Assembly (NCBI GenBank): GCA_905215855.1
Contig: CAJMRT010000006.1
Span: 12,832 to 76,831 of the forward strand
DNA length: 64,000 nt
Direction of reading: 5' to 3'
From: an uncultured bacterium
GTDB lineage: Bacteria > Bacillota > Clostridia > Oscillospirales > Acutalibacteraceae
Shown: positions 8,689-18,152 of the stretch, one piece after another
How the letters are laid out: every line of letters begins with the position of its first letter
How positions within the stretch are numbered: the stretch's first letter is position 1
Notes under the pieces: model-generated
What the model saw: the letters and a program-made list of their open reading frames with translations, nothing else
Told to the model about the DNA's origin: nothing
Database searches by the model: none
Translations under genes and position numbers: made by a program

Positions 8689-9731
8689 CAAGCTCTGCCC
8701 TCCTTTGCAATCAAAAGCAAACGGGAAATAAGCTGTTCAATCAAAAACCTTTGGTTGACAGAAACGGATTTCAGCTTTTCATCGGTTTCAACAAGCACAT
8801 CAAGGCTTTTCCGAAGTGCCTCGGTTGAAGTTCTTGAAACGGAGGTTCTCGCCCTGTTCAGCACAAAAGCACGGTTTTTGTAGGCGAAATCCTTTGCAAC
8901 GGTTTCTTTGCTTACTCCGCACTCATCGGCAACACGCATACGGTACGCATCAACATAAGCCGATGAAAGTGCATAGAGAATGTTGATCGGCTCTTCACGC
9001 TGACAGAAAAGTATATCGAGCTTTTTAAAAGCTCTGTCACCTCTGCCGTTGATAACATCGTCAGCCATATCATAGGTTCTCGTTTCAAGGTTTACGGTTG
9101 ACAAAAGTTCGATGTCACGGTCGGTAATTTCCTCACCCTTTGCATATGCGGCAATTTTGTTGACCTCGTTTTTCAGAAGATTTAAATCCTCGCCTACATT
9201 GGAAATTATCCTTGTGGTATTCAGGTGTGAAATCAGCTTGCCGTTTTCATTTGCCCATTTTGCAACATATTTTTCAATAATCTGAGAATTGATTTTTTCA
9301 AAACAGCACACACTGCCTATTTTTTCAACACGCTTTACAAGTGCATTAAATGAAGTTTTATTCTTTGAGGGAATATAAGTCGGCATTGAAATGATGAAAA
9401 CAGTGCCGTTCCAAACCTTGTTTGTCAATTCTTTAAAGGTATCAAGGTCATCTTTCAACATATTATCAAAGTAAATATCGCTTGCAACAACGCAGTTTCT
9501 CTCTGCCATAAATGGCGTTTTTTGAAGTGCTCTTGCCAGCTCGGAAAGGTTAATGTCACCGCTGAAAGTTTGACAGTTAAAATTATTGGGATTTTTGCCT
9601 GCAACAGCTTCCCTAAGCTTTTGGGTATAGCTTTTTACAAACATCTGCTCAGTGCCGTAAATGAGATAGACAGGCGAAAAACTTTTGTTCTTGATTTGTT
9701 TTTTCAGGTCTGCTTCTGTAATGCGTGGCAT
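8688..9731 (-). CDS. holA: DNA polymerase III subunit delta
   Basis: This is the clamp-loader delta subunit, which opens the beta sliding clamp. It is 347 aa, the usual length. It begins MPRITEADLKKQIK and continues with SPVYLIYGTEQMFVK, the typical HolA opening. The remnant AAA+ domain includes FIISMPTYIPSKNK. The C-terminal collar has the FDR/AFKKLDILFCQREEPINILYALSS pattern. The ribosome site GGAGGATAAA spans the comEC stop codon, so translation is coupled. It is third in the lipoprotein-comEC-holA-rnmV operon. Confidence 0.93.
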   Translation of the reverse strand: MPRITEADLKKQIKNKSFSPVYLIYGTEQMFVKSYTQKLREAVAGKNPNNFNCQTFSGDINLSELARALQKTPFMAERNCVVASDIYFDNMLKDDLDTFKELTNKVWNGTVFIISMPTYIPSKNKTSFNALVKRVEKIGSVCCFEKINSQIIEKYVAKWANENGKLISHLNTTRIISNVGEDLNLLKNEVNKIAAYAKGEEITDRDIELLSTVNLETRTYDMADDVINGRGDRAFKKLDILFCQREEPINILYALSSAYVDAYRMRVADECGVSKETVAKDFAYKNRAFVLNRARTSVSRTSTEALRKSLDVLVETDEKLKSVSVNQRFLIEQLISRLLLIAKEGRA

Positions 9732-9732
9732 T

Positions 9733-11973
9733 TTATCCTCCGTTCAAATTTACCGTTATACTGCCGTCGGCGGTTGAAATAACTGTATGGCTGATTTCTT
9801 TTATAGAATCATAACGCTTTTGAAGCTGCTTTTCAGTTCCCGAAAATATCACGGCTTTGCAGGAAATTAAGTCGGCATTTTCAGGTACGGAATCAATCAG
9901 CAAATAGTCGGGATTGCGGTAGTTCTCTGGCAAATTTGCAATATCTGCATCTGTCGGAACGAACAAAACTGTCGCACTCTTCCCTTTTATATACTGGAAC
10001 ATTGTGTTATCTTCGCAGATTACCTCATCCGTCACCGTATCGGAAAGATTCAGCGTAAAACGCCGGTTTCCGCCGAAAGTCTGTCGGCTGTTACCGTCAA
10101 AAGCATTTAAAAGCTTTTGCTTTTCAATGTCACTATCATATACCAAAATATTATTCAAGTCAAATTTTGTGACCGTGAAAGGTTCGAGAGCGGAATATTT
10201 ATTATTCTGATTTAGAATTATGAGATAATCAATAGCAGAATAGTATTCAGCTAAATCAGTTGTTACATCGTCTGCATATGATTTACCTCCGCCGCAGGAA
10301 ATTACGGAAGTGTTTTCGGGACAGTTGACGGTTGCAAAAACACCGTTGCCAACACTGAAAATTTTCATCTCTGCATTATCGGCTGTCAAAAGCACATTAA
10401 GTGACGCTCCGATTACGAGGACTGAAATTGATACCAAAACAGAAATTCTGACATAGAATTTTCGATTTATTACAAACAATCCGCCGATTGTGAGAAGTAC
10501 GCTGACACCTATCCACACAAACCAATAGAGCGAATGGGTTTTAATTGTGCTGAATGGGAGTTGTGAAAAAGTTGACACCAACCACAAAATTGCCTTTGAA
10601 CATAATCCCGAAACGAGTCCAAACGGGTATGCAAAAAATGATATGAACGGGCAAATAAAAAGTACCGAACACAACAGAGAACACACCAAAATTGCCGAAA
10701 CAAACGGTTCACATAACAGAGAAACAAGTATGACTGTCGGGGAAATTCTGTTGAACGCAACGGCGGTTATCGGCAAAATCCACAGAAATGCAGATACTGA
10801 AACTGAGAGCATATTTACGCAAATTTTAAAGAAATTTTTGATGTAATAGACAATCGTTCCGACAAAACCGTCCTTACGCTCGTTTTGGTAGTGAAAGAAT
10901 CTCAGCACAGAGCGTTCAATCGGTCTTGACCACAGAATTATGCCTGCTGTTGCCCCAAATGAGAGCAGCATTCCGATATCTGCTACCGCATATGGGTTGA
11001 AGACTGTCAGAACAATTGCGGCAAAACCAAGATTATTCAGCGAATCGGCTATTCTGAGATTTGACGATGCAAGCGACACAATTATCATCATAACGCCTGC
11101 ACGGACAACCGAATGTGCAAAGCCCGTTACAGCCATAAAAGCAATAACCGTAAATGTGGTAAAGCCTGTTATTATGAATCTGTTTCTTGTGATTTTTCTT
11201 ATGAAGAATAATACAAACAAAGCGATTATAACAAGGTGCATTCCCGAAACCACTATCAAAAACGAAGTGCCTGTCAATGAAAAATCATCTTTAACGCTTG
11301 AATCAAGAGCTGTTTTCTCGCCCAAAAGAACGGCACGACAGAGCGTTGAATAATCCTCCGGCAACAGCATATCAAGGGAATTTTTCATTGCCCGTCTTAT
11401 TGAAACCGCAAATGAATAAAAAGTTGTTGTCTTCTCTCCTGTCGCATCAATTTTGAAGCCGTCATAGGAATATGCTTTCAGAAAAATTCCGTGACTGATC
11501 TGTGAGTTTACATTATTCTTGTATGTATGAGCCGTGAAGTTGACCTTTTCAAAGGGCTCTGCATCAACATTTGTATATGAAATAATTTGAATTTTCGCAT
11601 CTGACGGCTGACCGTTGATTTTGTCGGTTTTGATTACGAAACTGCATGATGAATCGGTGGTAATGATTTCATCACAGATATATCCGCTTGCTGTAATTTC
11701 TTTATTAGAATAATTATTTATAACCGTGTTGTTAATATATTCGGAATAGCCGATTATATTGCCCGCAGAATATATTACGGCAAAAGCAAATACGCACAGC
11801 GACTTACCGAATGATTTATTTTTCTTTGAAACAATTAAAAATATACCGACAGCAACGGAAAGCAATCCCAATGAGCCGATTATTGCAAAGACAATTTCAT
11901 TAAAATCCGAATAAAAAACGGCTGAAAGAACAAACAGGAAAGTAAATCCTATAAGTCCAAACAGCCGTTTCAT
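9733..11973 (-). CDS. comEC: ComEC/Rec2-family membrane protein with degenerate metallo-hydrolase domain
   Basis: ComEC forms the inner-membrane channel for single-stranded DNA uptake during transformation. The protein has N-terminal hydrophobic helices, a DUF4131-like extracytoplasmic region, and then the competence domain, with the LCRAVLLGEKTALD and GTSFLIVVSGMHLVI signatures around residues 200-240. Many hydrophobic helices run to about residue 530. The C-terminal region (about 540-746) sits where the metallo-beta-lactamase nuclease domain belongs. It lacks the HxHxDH motif: the equivalent stretch reads IDYLIILNQNNKYSALEP. The LDVGQGD signature is reduced to FSVGNGVFA. The start is ATG 11973 behind AAGGATTGATTTTT. 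Function as a pore is plausible. Nuclease activity is not. Confidence 0.85.
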   Translation of the reverse strand: MKRLFGLIGFTFLFVLSAVFYSDFNEIVFAIIGSLGLLSVAVGIFLIVSKKNKSFGKSLCVFAFAVIYSAGNIIGYSEYINNTVINNYSNKEITASGYICDEIITTDSSCSFVIKTDKINGQPSDAKIQIISYTNVDAEPFEKVNFTAHTYKNNVNSQISHGIFLKAYSYDGFKIDATGEKTTTFYSFAVSIRRAMKNSLDMLLPEDYSTLCRAVLLGEKTALDSSVKDDFSLTGTSFLIVVSGMHLVIIALFVLFFIRKITRNRFIITGFTTFTVIAFMAVTGFAHSVVRAGVMMIIVSLASSNLRIADSLNNLGFAAIVLTVFNPYAVADIGMLLSFGATAGIILWSRPIERSVLRFFHYQNERKDGFVGTIVYYIKNFFKICVNMLSVSVSAFLWILPITAVAFNRISPTVILVSLLCEPFVSAILVCSLLCSVLFICPFISFFAYPFGLVSGLCSKAILWLVSTFSQLPFSTIKTHSLYWFVWIGVSVLLTIGGLFVINRKFYVRISVLVSISVLVIGASLNVLLTADNAEMKIFSVGNGVFATVNCPENTSVISCGGGKSYADDVTTDLAEYYSAIDYLIILNQNNKYSALEPFTVTKFDLNNILVYDSDIEKQKLLNAFDGNSRQTFGGNRRFTLNLSDTVTDEVICEDNTMFQYIKGKSATVLFVPTDADIANLPENYRNPDYLLIDSVPENADLISCKAVIFSGTEKQLQKRYDSIKEISHTVISTADGSITVNLNGG

Positions 11974-11985
11974 AAAAATCAATCC

Positions 11986-12513
11986 TTATTCAGTAATCAT
12001 TTTTTTAATATAATTATACACTCGGTTACCATTCAATCCTTTTTTGCAATAAAAAGAATATTTATAATTGTTATCATTATATTCTCCTACTACAGTTTTA
12101 CCTTTTTCATTTACAAAATTCGCACCCTTAATTTCAAAAGTCGCCATTGTGGGGGAAAGTCCGTTTGTATTGACTCCGCTGAGATTTTCACTATTTTTTA
12201 CAGCATAGCTGACAGCCTTACGCAAGGTCACAGTATTGTCAGAGGCAGATTTATCTAACGAACAAACCACTTCAATCGCCGTGTATGGAATAGCTCTTAC
12301 ACTTACAATATTTTTCAAACTTTCGCCAAACTTAATTCCGGAAATTTCTTCCGCTTTATCAATACTCGCTCCGCAATCTTCCCACTTTTTCAAAGTAACA
12401 TCTACGGAAGGATTCACGGTTTCAGAGGTACTTGGTGCAGGTAAATCAGAGCAAGAACATAGAATACATACCGCTGCCAACACAAAAGCAAGGCATAAAC
12501 ATACTTTTTTCAT
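11986..12513 (-). CDS. hypothetical lipoprotein
   Basis: A 175-aa secreted lipoprotein. A signal peptide (MKKVCLCLAFVLAAVCIL) ends in a lipobox LCSC, so the mature protein would start at Cys21. A short Pro/Ser/Thr linker and a compact domain of about 130 residues follow, rich in beta-prone sequence and with Lys/Asn toward the end. No family is recognised. The start ATG 12513 follows AAGGAGATGCCATT. It is first in the operon with comEC, holA and rnmV, behind the promoter at 12611-12639. The link to comEC may be positional only. Confidence 0.8.
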   Translation of the reverse strand: MKKVCLCLAFVLAAVCILCSCSDLPAPSTSETVNPSVDVTLKKWEDCGASIDKAEEISGIKFGESLKNIVSVRAIPYTAIEVVCSLDKSASDNTVTLRKAVSYAVKNSENLSGVNTNGLSPTMATFEIKGANFVNEKGKTVVGEYNDNNYKYSFYCKKGLNGNRVYNYIKKMITE

Positions 12514-12610
12514 AATGGCATCTCCTTTTATTATTTATTTGGTTATTTTTATCTACAAAAAACAATTAGTCCATTTTCATCATATCAAGTATATCGTTTT
12601 TGGTATTTTT

Positions 12611-12639
12611 ATAATATCATGTAGAATTTCACTTGTCAA
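12611..12639 (-). promoter_or_regulatory. sigma-A type promoter for the lipoprotein-comEC operon
   Basis: On the minus strand TTGACA (12639-12634) lies 17 bases before TATTAT (12616-12611). The rest of the 366-base gap from 12514 to 12879 is very AT-rich. Apart from this promoter, the leader and the apt terminator I see no gene in it. Confidence 0.75.
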
Positions 12640-12799
12640 TATAAATATTATTTTTTAAAAATATTTTTATTTTTGTTAATTTTGCTGTTATCTCTTCTGA
12701 TTAAATTATCTATTCACCACTGTTTCTATTCAATTATTTATAAATTGAACAATTTCTACACTTTAATTTTTACACTTTATATCTATGGTATAAAAAAGA

Positions 12800-12853
12800 A
12801 AACAGCCGTCAAAATATGCGGACGGTATGATCTGCACACTTCAACAGCTGTTT
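12800..12853 (-). terminator. terminator after apt
   Basis: AAACAGC and GCTGTTT close a larger structure with an inner CCGTC/GACGG hairpin. A T-rich run follows on the minus strand. It lies just beyond the apt stop codon. Confidence 0.65.
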
Positions 12854-12879
12854 AAATTTGATTTTATAATTACTCAGTA

Positions 12880-13416
12880 TTACTTAAAGAAAAGCGGAAG
12901 TTCGCTGAGGAATATAATGTCATCTCTGTCCTTAGCGTCACCTTCGGCAAGGACTGATGCCCTGCCAACGATATTTGCGCCTGTTTTTTCGACGAGCGTT
13001 TCAAGAGCGTGAAGACTTTCGCCTGTTGAAATTACATCATCAACAAGAAGAACTCTCTTGCCGTTGAGAAGATTTACATCATCTTCGCCGAGGTAGAGTT
13101 TCTGTTCGTTTTTTGTTGTGATTGAATTAACGGTCACTCCGATAGGATTGCCCATATAAACCTTAACGCTTTTTCTTGCGACAACATAGTTTCTGCAGCC
13201 CTGACGAGCCATTTCATAGCAAAGCGGAATACCCTTTGCTTCGGCAGTCACAACAACATCGTGTTCGGGAACACGCTTGAGGAGTTCTCTTGCGGCAACC
13301 TCTGTCATCTCAATGTCACCAAACATAATAAATGCGGCAATATCAAGCTTATCGTTTACAGGGAATTTTCTGAGTTCTCTGTCAAGTCCTTCAATATTAA
13401 TCTTATATGTATCCAT
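12880..13416 (-). CDS. apt: adenine phosphoribosyltransferase-like protein
   Basis: A type I phosphoribosyltransferase. It would convert adenine and PRPP to AMP in purine salvage. The PRPP-binding loop is clear (VLLVDDVISTGES, about residues 118-130). Upstream, VVVTAEAKGIPLCYEMARQ corresponds to the APT-type flexible region. RKSVKVYM and NSITTKNEQKLYL resemble the clostridial APT-like group. It is 178 aa with ATG 13416 behind AAGGGACTGCAATA. It lies 15 bases downstream of the HIT-protein gene, so the two are probably cotranscribed and both concern purine nucleotides. The exact base is not provable from sequence; a xanthine or regulatory PRT is the alternative. Confidence 0.8.
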   Translation of the reverse strand: MDTYKINIEGLDRELRKFPVNDKLDIAAFIMFGDIEMTEVAARELLKRVPEHDVVVTAEAKGIPLCYEMARQGCRNYVVARKSVKVYMGNPIGVTVNSITTKNEQKLYLGEDDVNLLNGKRVLLVDDVISTGESLHALETLVEKTGANIVGRASVLAEGDAKDRDDIIFLSELPLFFK

Positions 13417-13431
13417 TATTGCAGTCCCTTC

Positions 13432-13773
13432 TTATGCCATTGTGCCGTTGAGCTTTTTGCCGCCGAGGATGTGGAAATGCATATGCTTTACGCTCTGACA
13501 GCCGTCCTCACCGCAGTTATTTACAATACGGTAACCGTTTGTAAGTCCGAGTGATTTTGTGATTTCGGGAATTTTAGTGAAAATGTGAGCAATATTGCCG
13601 ACATTTTCTTCATTAACTGCATCTTCACAGCAGATGTGTTCCTTTGGAATTACAAGTACATGAACGGGAGCCTGTGGTTCAAGATCATAGAAAGCGAGAA
13701 TTTTTTCGTCTTCATAAACTTTTTTTGACGGAATTGAGCCGTCAACGATTTTGCAGAAAATACAATCTGACAT
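13432..13773 (-). CDS. HIT-family nucleotide hydrolase (HinT-like)
   Basis: Histidine-triad protein of 113 aa, typically a purine nucleoside phosphoramidase. The signature HMHFHILGG lies near the C-terminus. The N-terminal CIFCKIVDGSIPS supplies the zinc-binding Cys pair and conserved start of the HinT group. The start ATG 13773 follows GAGAGGTTGAATTAAA. It is upstream of apt with a 15-base gap. The catalytic middle His is present. Confidence 0.93.
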   Translation of the reverse strand: MSDCIFCKIVDGSIPSKKVYEDEKILAFYDLEPQAPVHVLVIPKEHICCEDAVNEENVGNIAHIFTKIPEITKSLGLTNGYRIVNNCGEDGCQSVKHMHFHILGGKKLNGTMA

Positions 13774-13878
13774 TTTAATTCAACCTCTCAATATAATTTA
13801 TTTTCCGTACAGGAAATATCATTAAATTTCTTTCCAAGGATATTTTACAACCAAATTATTCTGCGGTCAATACTGCCG

Positions 13879-14604
13879 TCATTTTTTGGCTGTAATTTTC
13901 TTTTCTTCACCTTTAAGAAGTCTTTTGATGTTTTCTTTGTGCTTTACAAGAACGAAAATGCCGATTAAAAGAGCCGCCGCAGTTGAGAAGATTACATATG
14001 TAAGAGAATAATCCTTGTAAATTATAAAGTCAAAGATAAATGTCATTGCAAAGGTGTAAGGCGCATAGAGAATCGCACAGAGAACACTTGCAAGTGATAT
14101 AATTTTTGAGCAGAGGAAGATAATTAGAAAAGTTACAATAATTGCGATGAATACACGCCAATCCTCTGTCAGCATAAGAGCGGCGGCGGTTACAACACCC
14201 TTACCGCCCTTAAAGTGAAAATACACGGGGTATGAATGTCCGAGAATACAGAAAATACCTGCAACATATTTTCCGCAGTTGATAAGCTCGTTTATAAAAA
14301 CAGGGCTTTCACCCTGAAATGCAACCGATGCAAACGAGAAGATGAACCCTCCGATAAGCACGGCGATAATACACTTCAGTGCGTCACACACAATGGTGAT
14401 GATTGCCGGTACTTTACCGACACTGCGCAGTACATTTGTAAAGCCTGCATTGCCGCTGCCCATTTGACGGATATCCTTTTTGCCCTTTGTCACAATGCCT
14501 GTGACAAGAACAGCCGTGTTGATACTGCCGAGAAGATACGCAATCAATGCCGAAAGCAGAATCATCCACCAGCAGTTTGCTAAAATTGCCGAAATATGCT
14601 CCAT
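13879..14604 (-). CDS. plsY: glycerol-3-phosphate acyltransferase PlsY
   Basis: Membrane acyltransferase that transfers acyl groups from acyl-phosphate to glycerol-3-phosphate, the first step of phospholipid synthesis. The three cytoplasmic motifs of PlsY are present: GSGNAGFTNVLR, the HSYPVYFHFKGGKGVVT segment, and the later region before the last helices. Several hydrophobic segments fit a polytopic enzyme. At 241 aa it is slightly longer than average, with a Lys-rich tail. The ATG overlaps the der stop (TAATG), and AGGAG lies seven bases upstream, so the two are translationally coupled. Confidence 0.93.
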   Translation of the reverse strand: MEHISAILANCWWMILLSALIAYLLGSINTAVLVTGIVTKGKKDIRQMGSGNAGFTNVLRSVGKVPAIITIVCDALKCIIAVLIGGFIFSFASVAFQGESPVFINELINCGKYVAGIFCILGHSYPVYFHFKGGKGVVTAAALMLTEDWRVFIAIIVTFLIIFLCSKIISLASVLCAILYAPYTFAMTFIFDFIIYKDYSLTYVIFSTAAALLIGIFVLVKHKENIKRLLKGEEKKITAKK

Positions 14605-15926
14605 TACTTTTCTCCTCTCTCTCTTACCACAATTTTGATCGGCGTACCCTCAAGAGCAAAAGCCTCACGGATTCTGTTTTCAAGATAACGCTGATATGAG
14701 AAGTGGAAAAGCTGTGCATTGTTGCAGAAGAAAACGAATGTCGGCGGTTTTACGGAAGCCTGAGTCATATAGAAAATTTTAAGTCGCTTGCCCTTGTCCG
14801 ACGGCGGCTGAACTCTTGTTGTTGCCTGTGCAAGAAGTTCGTTGAGCATACCTGTTCTGATTCTGCGGTTTGCGCTGTCATTACAGCTTATGATATATTC
14901 AAACAGCCTGTCGATACGCATACCTGTTTTTGCGGAAATGAATACCTTTGGCGCATATGACATAAACGCAAAATCTGCATCAAGCTTTTTGCGGAACTCC
15001 TGCATTGTTTTATCATTCTTTTCGAGAGCGTCCCACTTGTTCACGGCAATTATACACGCTCTGCCTGCCTCATGTGCAAGACCTGCAACCTTGGTATCCT
15101 GTTCTGTAACGCCCTCTGTCGCGTCAATCATAATAACGCACACATCACTGCGTTCAATAGCCATTTTTGCACGGATAATACTGTATTTTTCGATATTATC
15201 ATAGATTTTGCTCTGACGGCGAAGTCCTGCGGTATCGGTAAAGTTAAACTTTCCGTACTTGTTTTCAACAAGCGTGTCGATTGTGTCACGGGTTGTGCCT
15301 GCTATATCAGACACAATACAGCGTTCCTCGTTTGTGATTTTGTTTACAAGAGATGACTTGCCTGCGTTCGGCTTGCCGATTACCGCAACATTGATAATTG
15401 TGCCGTCATCTTCCGCATTTTCATCATAATCAAAGCTTGAAAAAGCCTTGTCCAAAAGGTCGCCCGTACCGTAACCGTGAACGGCTGAAACCTCGATAGG
15501 ATCGCCTAAACCAAGATTATAAAACTCATAGAATTCAGGTGACGGTTCGCCGAGTGTGTCGCACTTGTTTACACAAAGCACAACGGGCTTGCCCGACTTC
15601 TGGAGCATCTGCGCAACATCCATATCCGTTGCAACCATACCCGACTTGCAGTCTGTTACAAGAATAATAACATTAGCCGTGTCGATTGCAAGCTGAGCCT
15701 GACGGCGCATCTGCACAAGAATAATATCATCTGATTTCGGTTCAATACCGCCTGTGTCAACAATAAAGGCAGTTTTTCCGCACCATTCCACCTCACCGTA
15801 TATTCTGTCACGGGTAACACCGGGAGTATCATCAACAATTGACAATCTCTGACCGATGAGTTTATTGAAAAGCGTTGACTTTCCCACATTTGGTCTGCCG
15901 ACAACGGCAATTACGGGTTTGTTCAT
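14604..15926 (-). CDS. der: ribosome biogenesis GTPase Der (EngA)
   Basis: Tandem-GTPase needed for 50S subunit maturation. The first G domain has GRPNVGKST, DTPGV and the NKCD motif (VLCVNKCDTLG). The second has GKPNAGKSS, DIAGTTRD and NKWD. A KH-like C-terminal domain follows from about residue 350 (FYMTQASVKPPTFVFF). The length, 440 aa, is normal. The start ATG 15926 is chosen because GAAAGGACTGATAAG precedes it; the longer frame to 15947 lacks such a site. The gene starts four bases after the DUF512 gene. Confidence 0.96.
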   Translation of the reverse strand: MNKPVIAVVGRPNVGKSTLFNKLIGQRLSIVDDTPGVTRDRIYGEVEWCGKTAFIVDTGGIEPKSDDIILVQMRRQAQLAIDTANVIILVTDCKSGMVATDMDVAQMLQKSGKPVVLCVNKCDTLGEPSPEFYEFYNLGLGDPIEVSAVHGYGTGDLLDKAFSSFDYDENAEDDGTIINVAVIGKPNAGKSSLVNKITNEERCIVSDIAGTTRDTIDTLVENKYGKFNFTDTAGLRRQSKIYDNIEKYSIIRAKMAIERSDVCVIMIDATEGVTEQDTKVAGLAHEAGRACIIAVNKWDALEKNDKTMQEFRKKLDADFAFMSYAPKVFISAKTGMRIDRLFEYIISCNDSANRRIRTGMLNELLAQATTRVQPPSDKGKRLKIFYMTQASVKPPTFVFFCNNAQLFHFSYQRYLENRIREAFALEGTPIKIVVRERGEK

Positions 15927-15930
15927 CTTA

Positions 15931-17238
15931 TCAGTCCTTTCCTGCAATTACAGCCTCTACAAGGTCGTTTCCATTGTTATTGACGGGAACAAGAGTTACA
16001 CCGAGTTCCCGTTCAACATCATCTGTTGAAACATCATCAAGAAACAAATCGTTTTCAAAACGGAGCATTGATGACGGGATAATAAGCCTGTCGCCGAGGT
16101 CATCGCCACGGAGCTGATCAATAAGATCACCGCCTGTGACAAGTCCCGACACATTTACTCCGCCGCCGAAAAAGTTGTTCTTAATCGCCCTTGTATTTAT
16201 AGTTATATTCGGGAATTTTTCGTTAATCATTGACATAATCCGCTTCATGTACAGAAACACTCCCTCACCGCAGGCAATTGTTACCTTATGGCAAAGGCTT
16301 TCGTCTGCATCAAGCTCTTCAAGCTTCCAGTCGACATCATCGGTCAGATACGCAATCATACCGATTCCGTCCTCAAGAGCGGAAAAGTCCTCATAAAATT
16401 CAGGTGACGGGATTTCTCTTTCGGCAAGGAGGTAAAATTCATCACCGGGGAAGAAAATTCGTCTGCCGTGCTTTTTGACGCACTCATCACCCATTTTTTC
16501 AATTATATCAATTGTCTGTCCGGCAGTTTCCTTATTATAAGGAACAAGCGGATAAAGGTTTTCACGGTAGCGCGTAAGTCCGACAGGAACAATCGCAGTC
16601 ATATTAACACCGAGGGCTTCGAGGTCGGTCAGTGTTCTGACAAGCTCGTCACCGTCATTGATTCCCGGACAGGAAACAATCTGACAGTTAAGCGTTATTC
16701 CTGCGTCTGCAAAGCGTTTAAGATATTTTAATGTATCGCCTGCAAAACGGTTATTCATCATCTTACAACGAAGCTCGGGGTTTGTTGTGTGAACCGACAC
16801 ATTAATCGGGCTTATGTGCATTTTTATAATTCGGTCAATTTCATGCTCTGTAATATTTGTCAGCGTGATATAGTTGCCGAACAAAAACGAAAGTCGGCTG
16901 TCATCATCCTTAAAATAGAGCGACTCACGCATTCCCTTCGGAAGCTGGTCAATAAAGCAGAAAATGCACTTATTACGGCACGAATGCTGTTTGTCCATAA
17001 GATAGGTTTCAAACTCAAGACCGATTTCCTCATATTCGCCCTTGGTCATTTCTATGGTACGAACATTTTTGTCCTCGTCCTCAACCTCAAGAGTAAGCTT
17101 GCGGTTTACCTGATAGAATCGGTAATCAAGAACATCTACAATCTCGTTTGAATTGATTGAAAGAAGGGTTTCCCCTTTTTTTATCCCAGCTTTGTCGGCA
17201 TGACTGCCGGTTGTGACATCAAAAATTTTAACAGCCAC
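15931..17238 (-). CDS. PDZ/radical SAM DUF512 protein
   Basis: A 435-aa protein. The N-terminal PDZ-like domain (GSHADKAGIKKGETLLSINS) is followed by a radical SAM core with CRNKCIFCFIDQLPKGMR (CxxxCxxC) and a C-terminal DUF512 region. Gene order DUF512-der-plsY is conserved across Clostridia. The substrate is unknown; the linkage suggests a role near ribosome assembly or the envelope, which is inference. The start is GTG 17238, preceded by GAGGTGAAGGT. The TTG at 17253 is too far upstream of any ribosome site. Confidence 0.88.
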   Translation of the reverse strand: MAVKIFDVTTGSHADKAGIKKGETLLSINSNEIVDVLDYRFYQVNRKLTLEVEDEDKNVRTIEMTKGEYEEIGLEFETYLMDKQHSCRNKCIFCFIDQLPKGMRESLYFKDDDSRLSFLFGNYITLTNITEHEIDRIIKMHISPINVSVHTTNPELRCKMMNNRFAGDTLKYLKRFADAGITLNCQIVSCPGINDGDELVRTLTDLEALGVNMTAIVPVGLTRYRENLYPLVPYNKETAGQTIDIIEKMGDECVKKHGRRIFFPGDEFYLLAEREIPSPEFYEDFSALEDGIGMIAYLTDDVDWKLEELDADESLCHKVTIACGEGVFLYMKRIMSMINEKFPNITINTRAIKNNFFGGGVNVSGLVTGGDLIDQLRGDDLGDRLIIPSSMLRFENDLFLDDVSTDDVERELGVTLVPVNNNGNDLVEAVIAGKD

Positions 17239-17339
17239 ACCTTCACCTCGCAAAACATTTTTACATACACTTTTATTCTACACAAAATACCGTTTTTAAT
17301 CAACAGGTTTGCAAATTGTTTTTGGATATACGGTAAAAT

Positions 17340-17375
17340 TTGCAAAACAAAAGGGCGAACAGATAACTGCCGCCC
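17340..17375 (-). terminator. terminator after rpmF
   Basis: On the minus strand GGGCG-N13-CGCCC (17375-17353) is followed by TTTTGTTTT. It ends the DUF177-rpmF transcript. Confidence 0.75.
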
Positions 17376-17394
17376 GTAATGTTTGTAATAAAAA

Positions 17395-17583
17395 TTACTG
17401 TTCGTCTTTCTTTACAACAACCTGTCTGCCGTTGTACATACCACAGTTTGTGCAAGCCTTATGAGCTGCTGTCAATTCACCGCAGTTAGGACAAGCAGTA
17501 AGTTCAGGAGCATTAATCTTCCATACTGTTGAACGTCTTGAGCTCTTTCTTGCGTGTGATGTTTTGTTCTTGGGTACTGCCAT
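17395..17583 (-). CDS. rpmF: 50S ribosomal protein L32
   Basis: A 62-aa ribosomal protein beginning MAVPKNKTSHARKSSRRS. Two CxxC pairs (CPNCG and CTNCG) form the zinc ribbon of the zinc-dependent C+ form of L32. It is preceded by a strong ribosome site (AAGGAGGTTTTTGTA). It follows the DUF177 gene by 27 bases, a pairing conserved across bacteria. Confidence 0.97.
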   Translation of the reverse strand: MAVPKNKTSHARKSSRRSTVWKINAPELTACPNCGELTAAHKACTNCGMYNGRQVVVKKDEQ

Positions 17584-17610
17584 TACAAAAACCTCCTTAC
17601 AAAATTTATC

Positions 17611-18105
17611 TTAGTCAATCAACTGTTTAAGTATCTCAAGTCTTGGATCCGTTTGACGCTTATCACAGGAACATTCACCGTTGTTGAGGTTTTGTCCGCA
17701 AATCTGACACAGACCTTTGCAATCGTCCCTGCAAAGATTCTTTGACGGGAGCGAAAGAAAAATGTCAGAAATTACAACATCATCAAGCTCGAGTGTAAAA
17801 TCAGGTGTTTCAATATAGTCATCATTTTCCTCATCGGCAAGAGTCTGAATAAGCCTGTGTTCAAAGCTCATATTCATCTCTCTTGTATAAGGCTCACCGC
17901 AACGGTCACAGTCACGGCTGTAATCAAAATGTGCGTTGATTACAAGAGTAATCAAGCTTGCTCTGTTTGTTGCTTTGGCAGTCACGACAACGGGAGTTTT
18001 GAATGGATAAACTCCGTCAACATCAAGACCTGACAAGTCAAGGTTATATTCAACTTGTTTTTCTTCACCGTCATTTTGAAAGACGGATTTAAGCTCAAAA
18101 AGCAT
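17611..18105 (-). CDS. DUF177 (YceD) family protein, large-ribosomal-subunit/rRNA accumulation factor
   Basis: A 164-aa YceD-family protein, linked in other bacteria and plastids to 23S rRNA accumulation. The Cys clusters CDRCGEPY and the later CRDDCKGLCQICGQNLN resemble the family's metal-binding pattern. It starts at ATG 18105 behind AGAGGTGCAGAT; an upstream frame to 18132 lacks a ribosome site. The rpmF linkage strongly supports the assignment. It is transcribed from the promoter at 18153-18181. Confidence 0.88.
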   Translation of the reverse strand: MLFELKSVFQNDGEEKQVEYNLDLSGLDVDGVYPFKTPVVVTAKATNRASLITLVINAHFDYSRDCDRCGEPYTREMNMSFEHRLIQTLADEENDDYIETPDFTLELDDVVISDIFLSLPSKNLCRDDCKGLCQICGQNLNNGECSCDKRQTDPRLEILKQLID

Positions 18106-18152
18106 ATCTGCACCTCTTGACAGCATAGACACATATTAAAACGCTGTTTATT

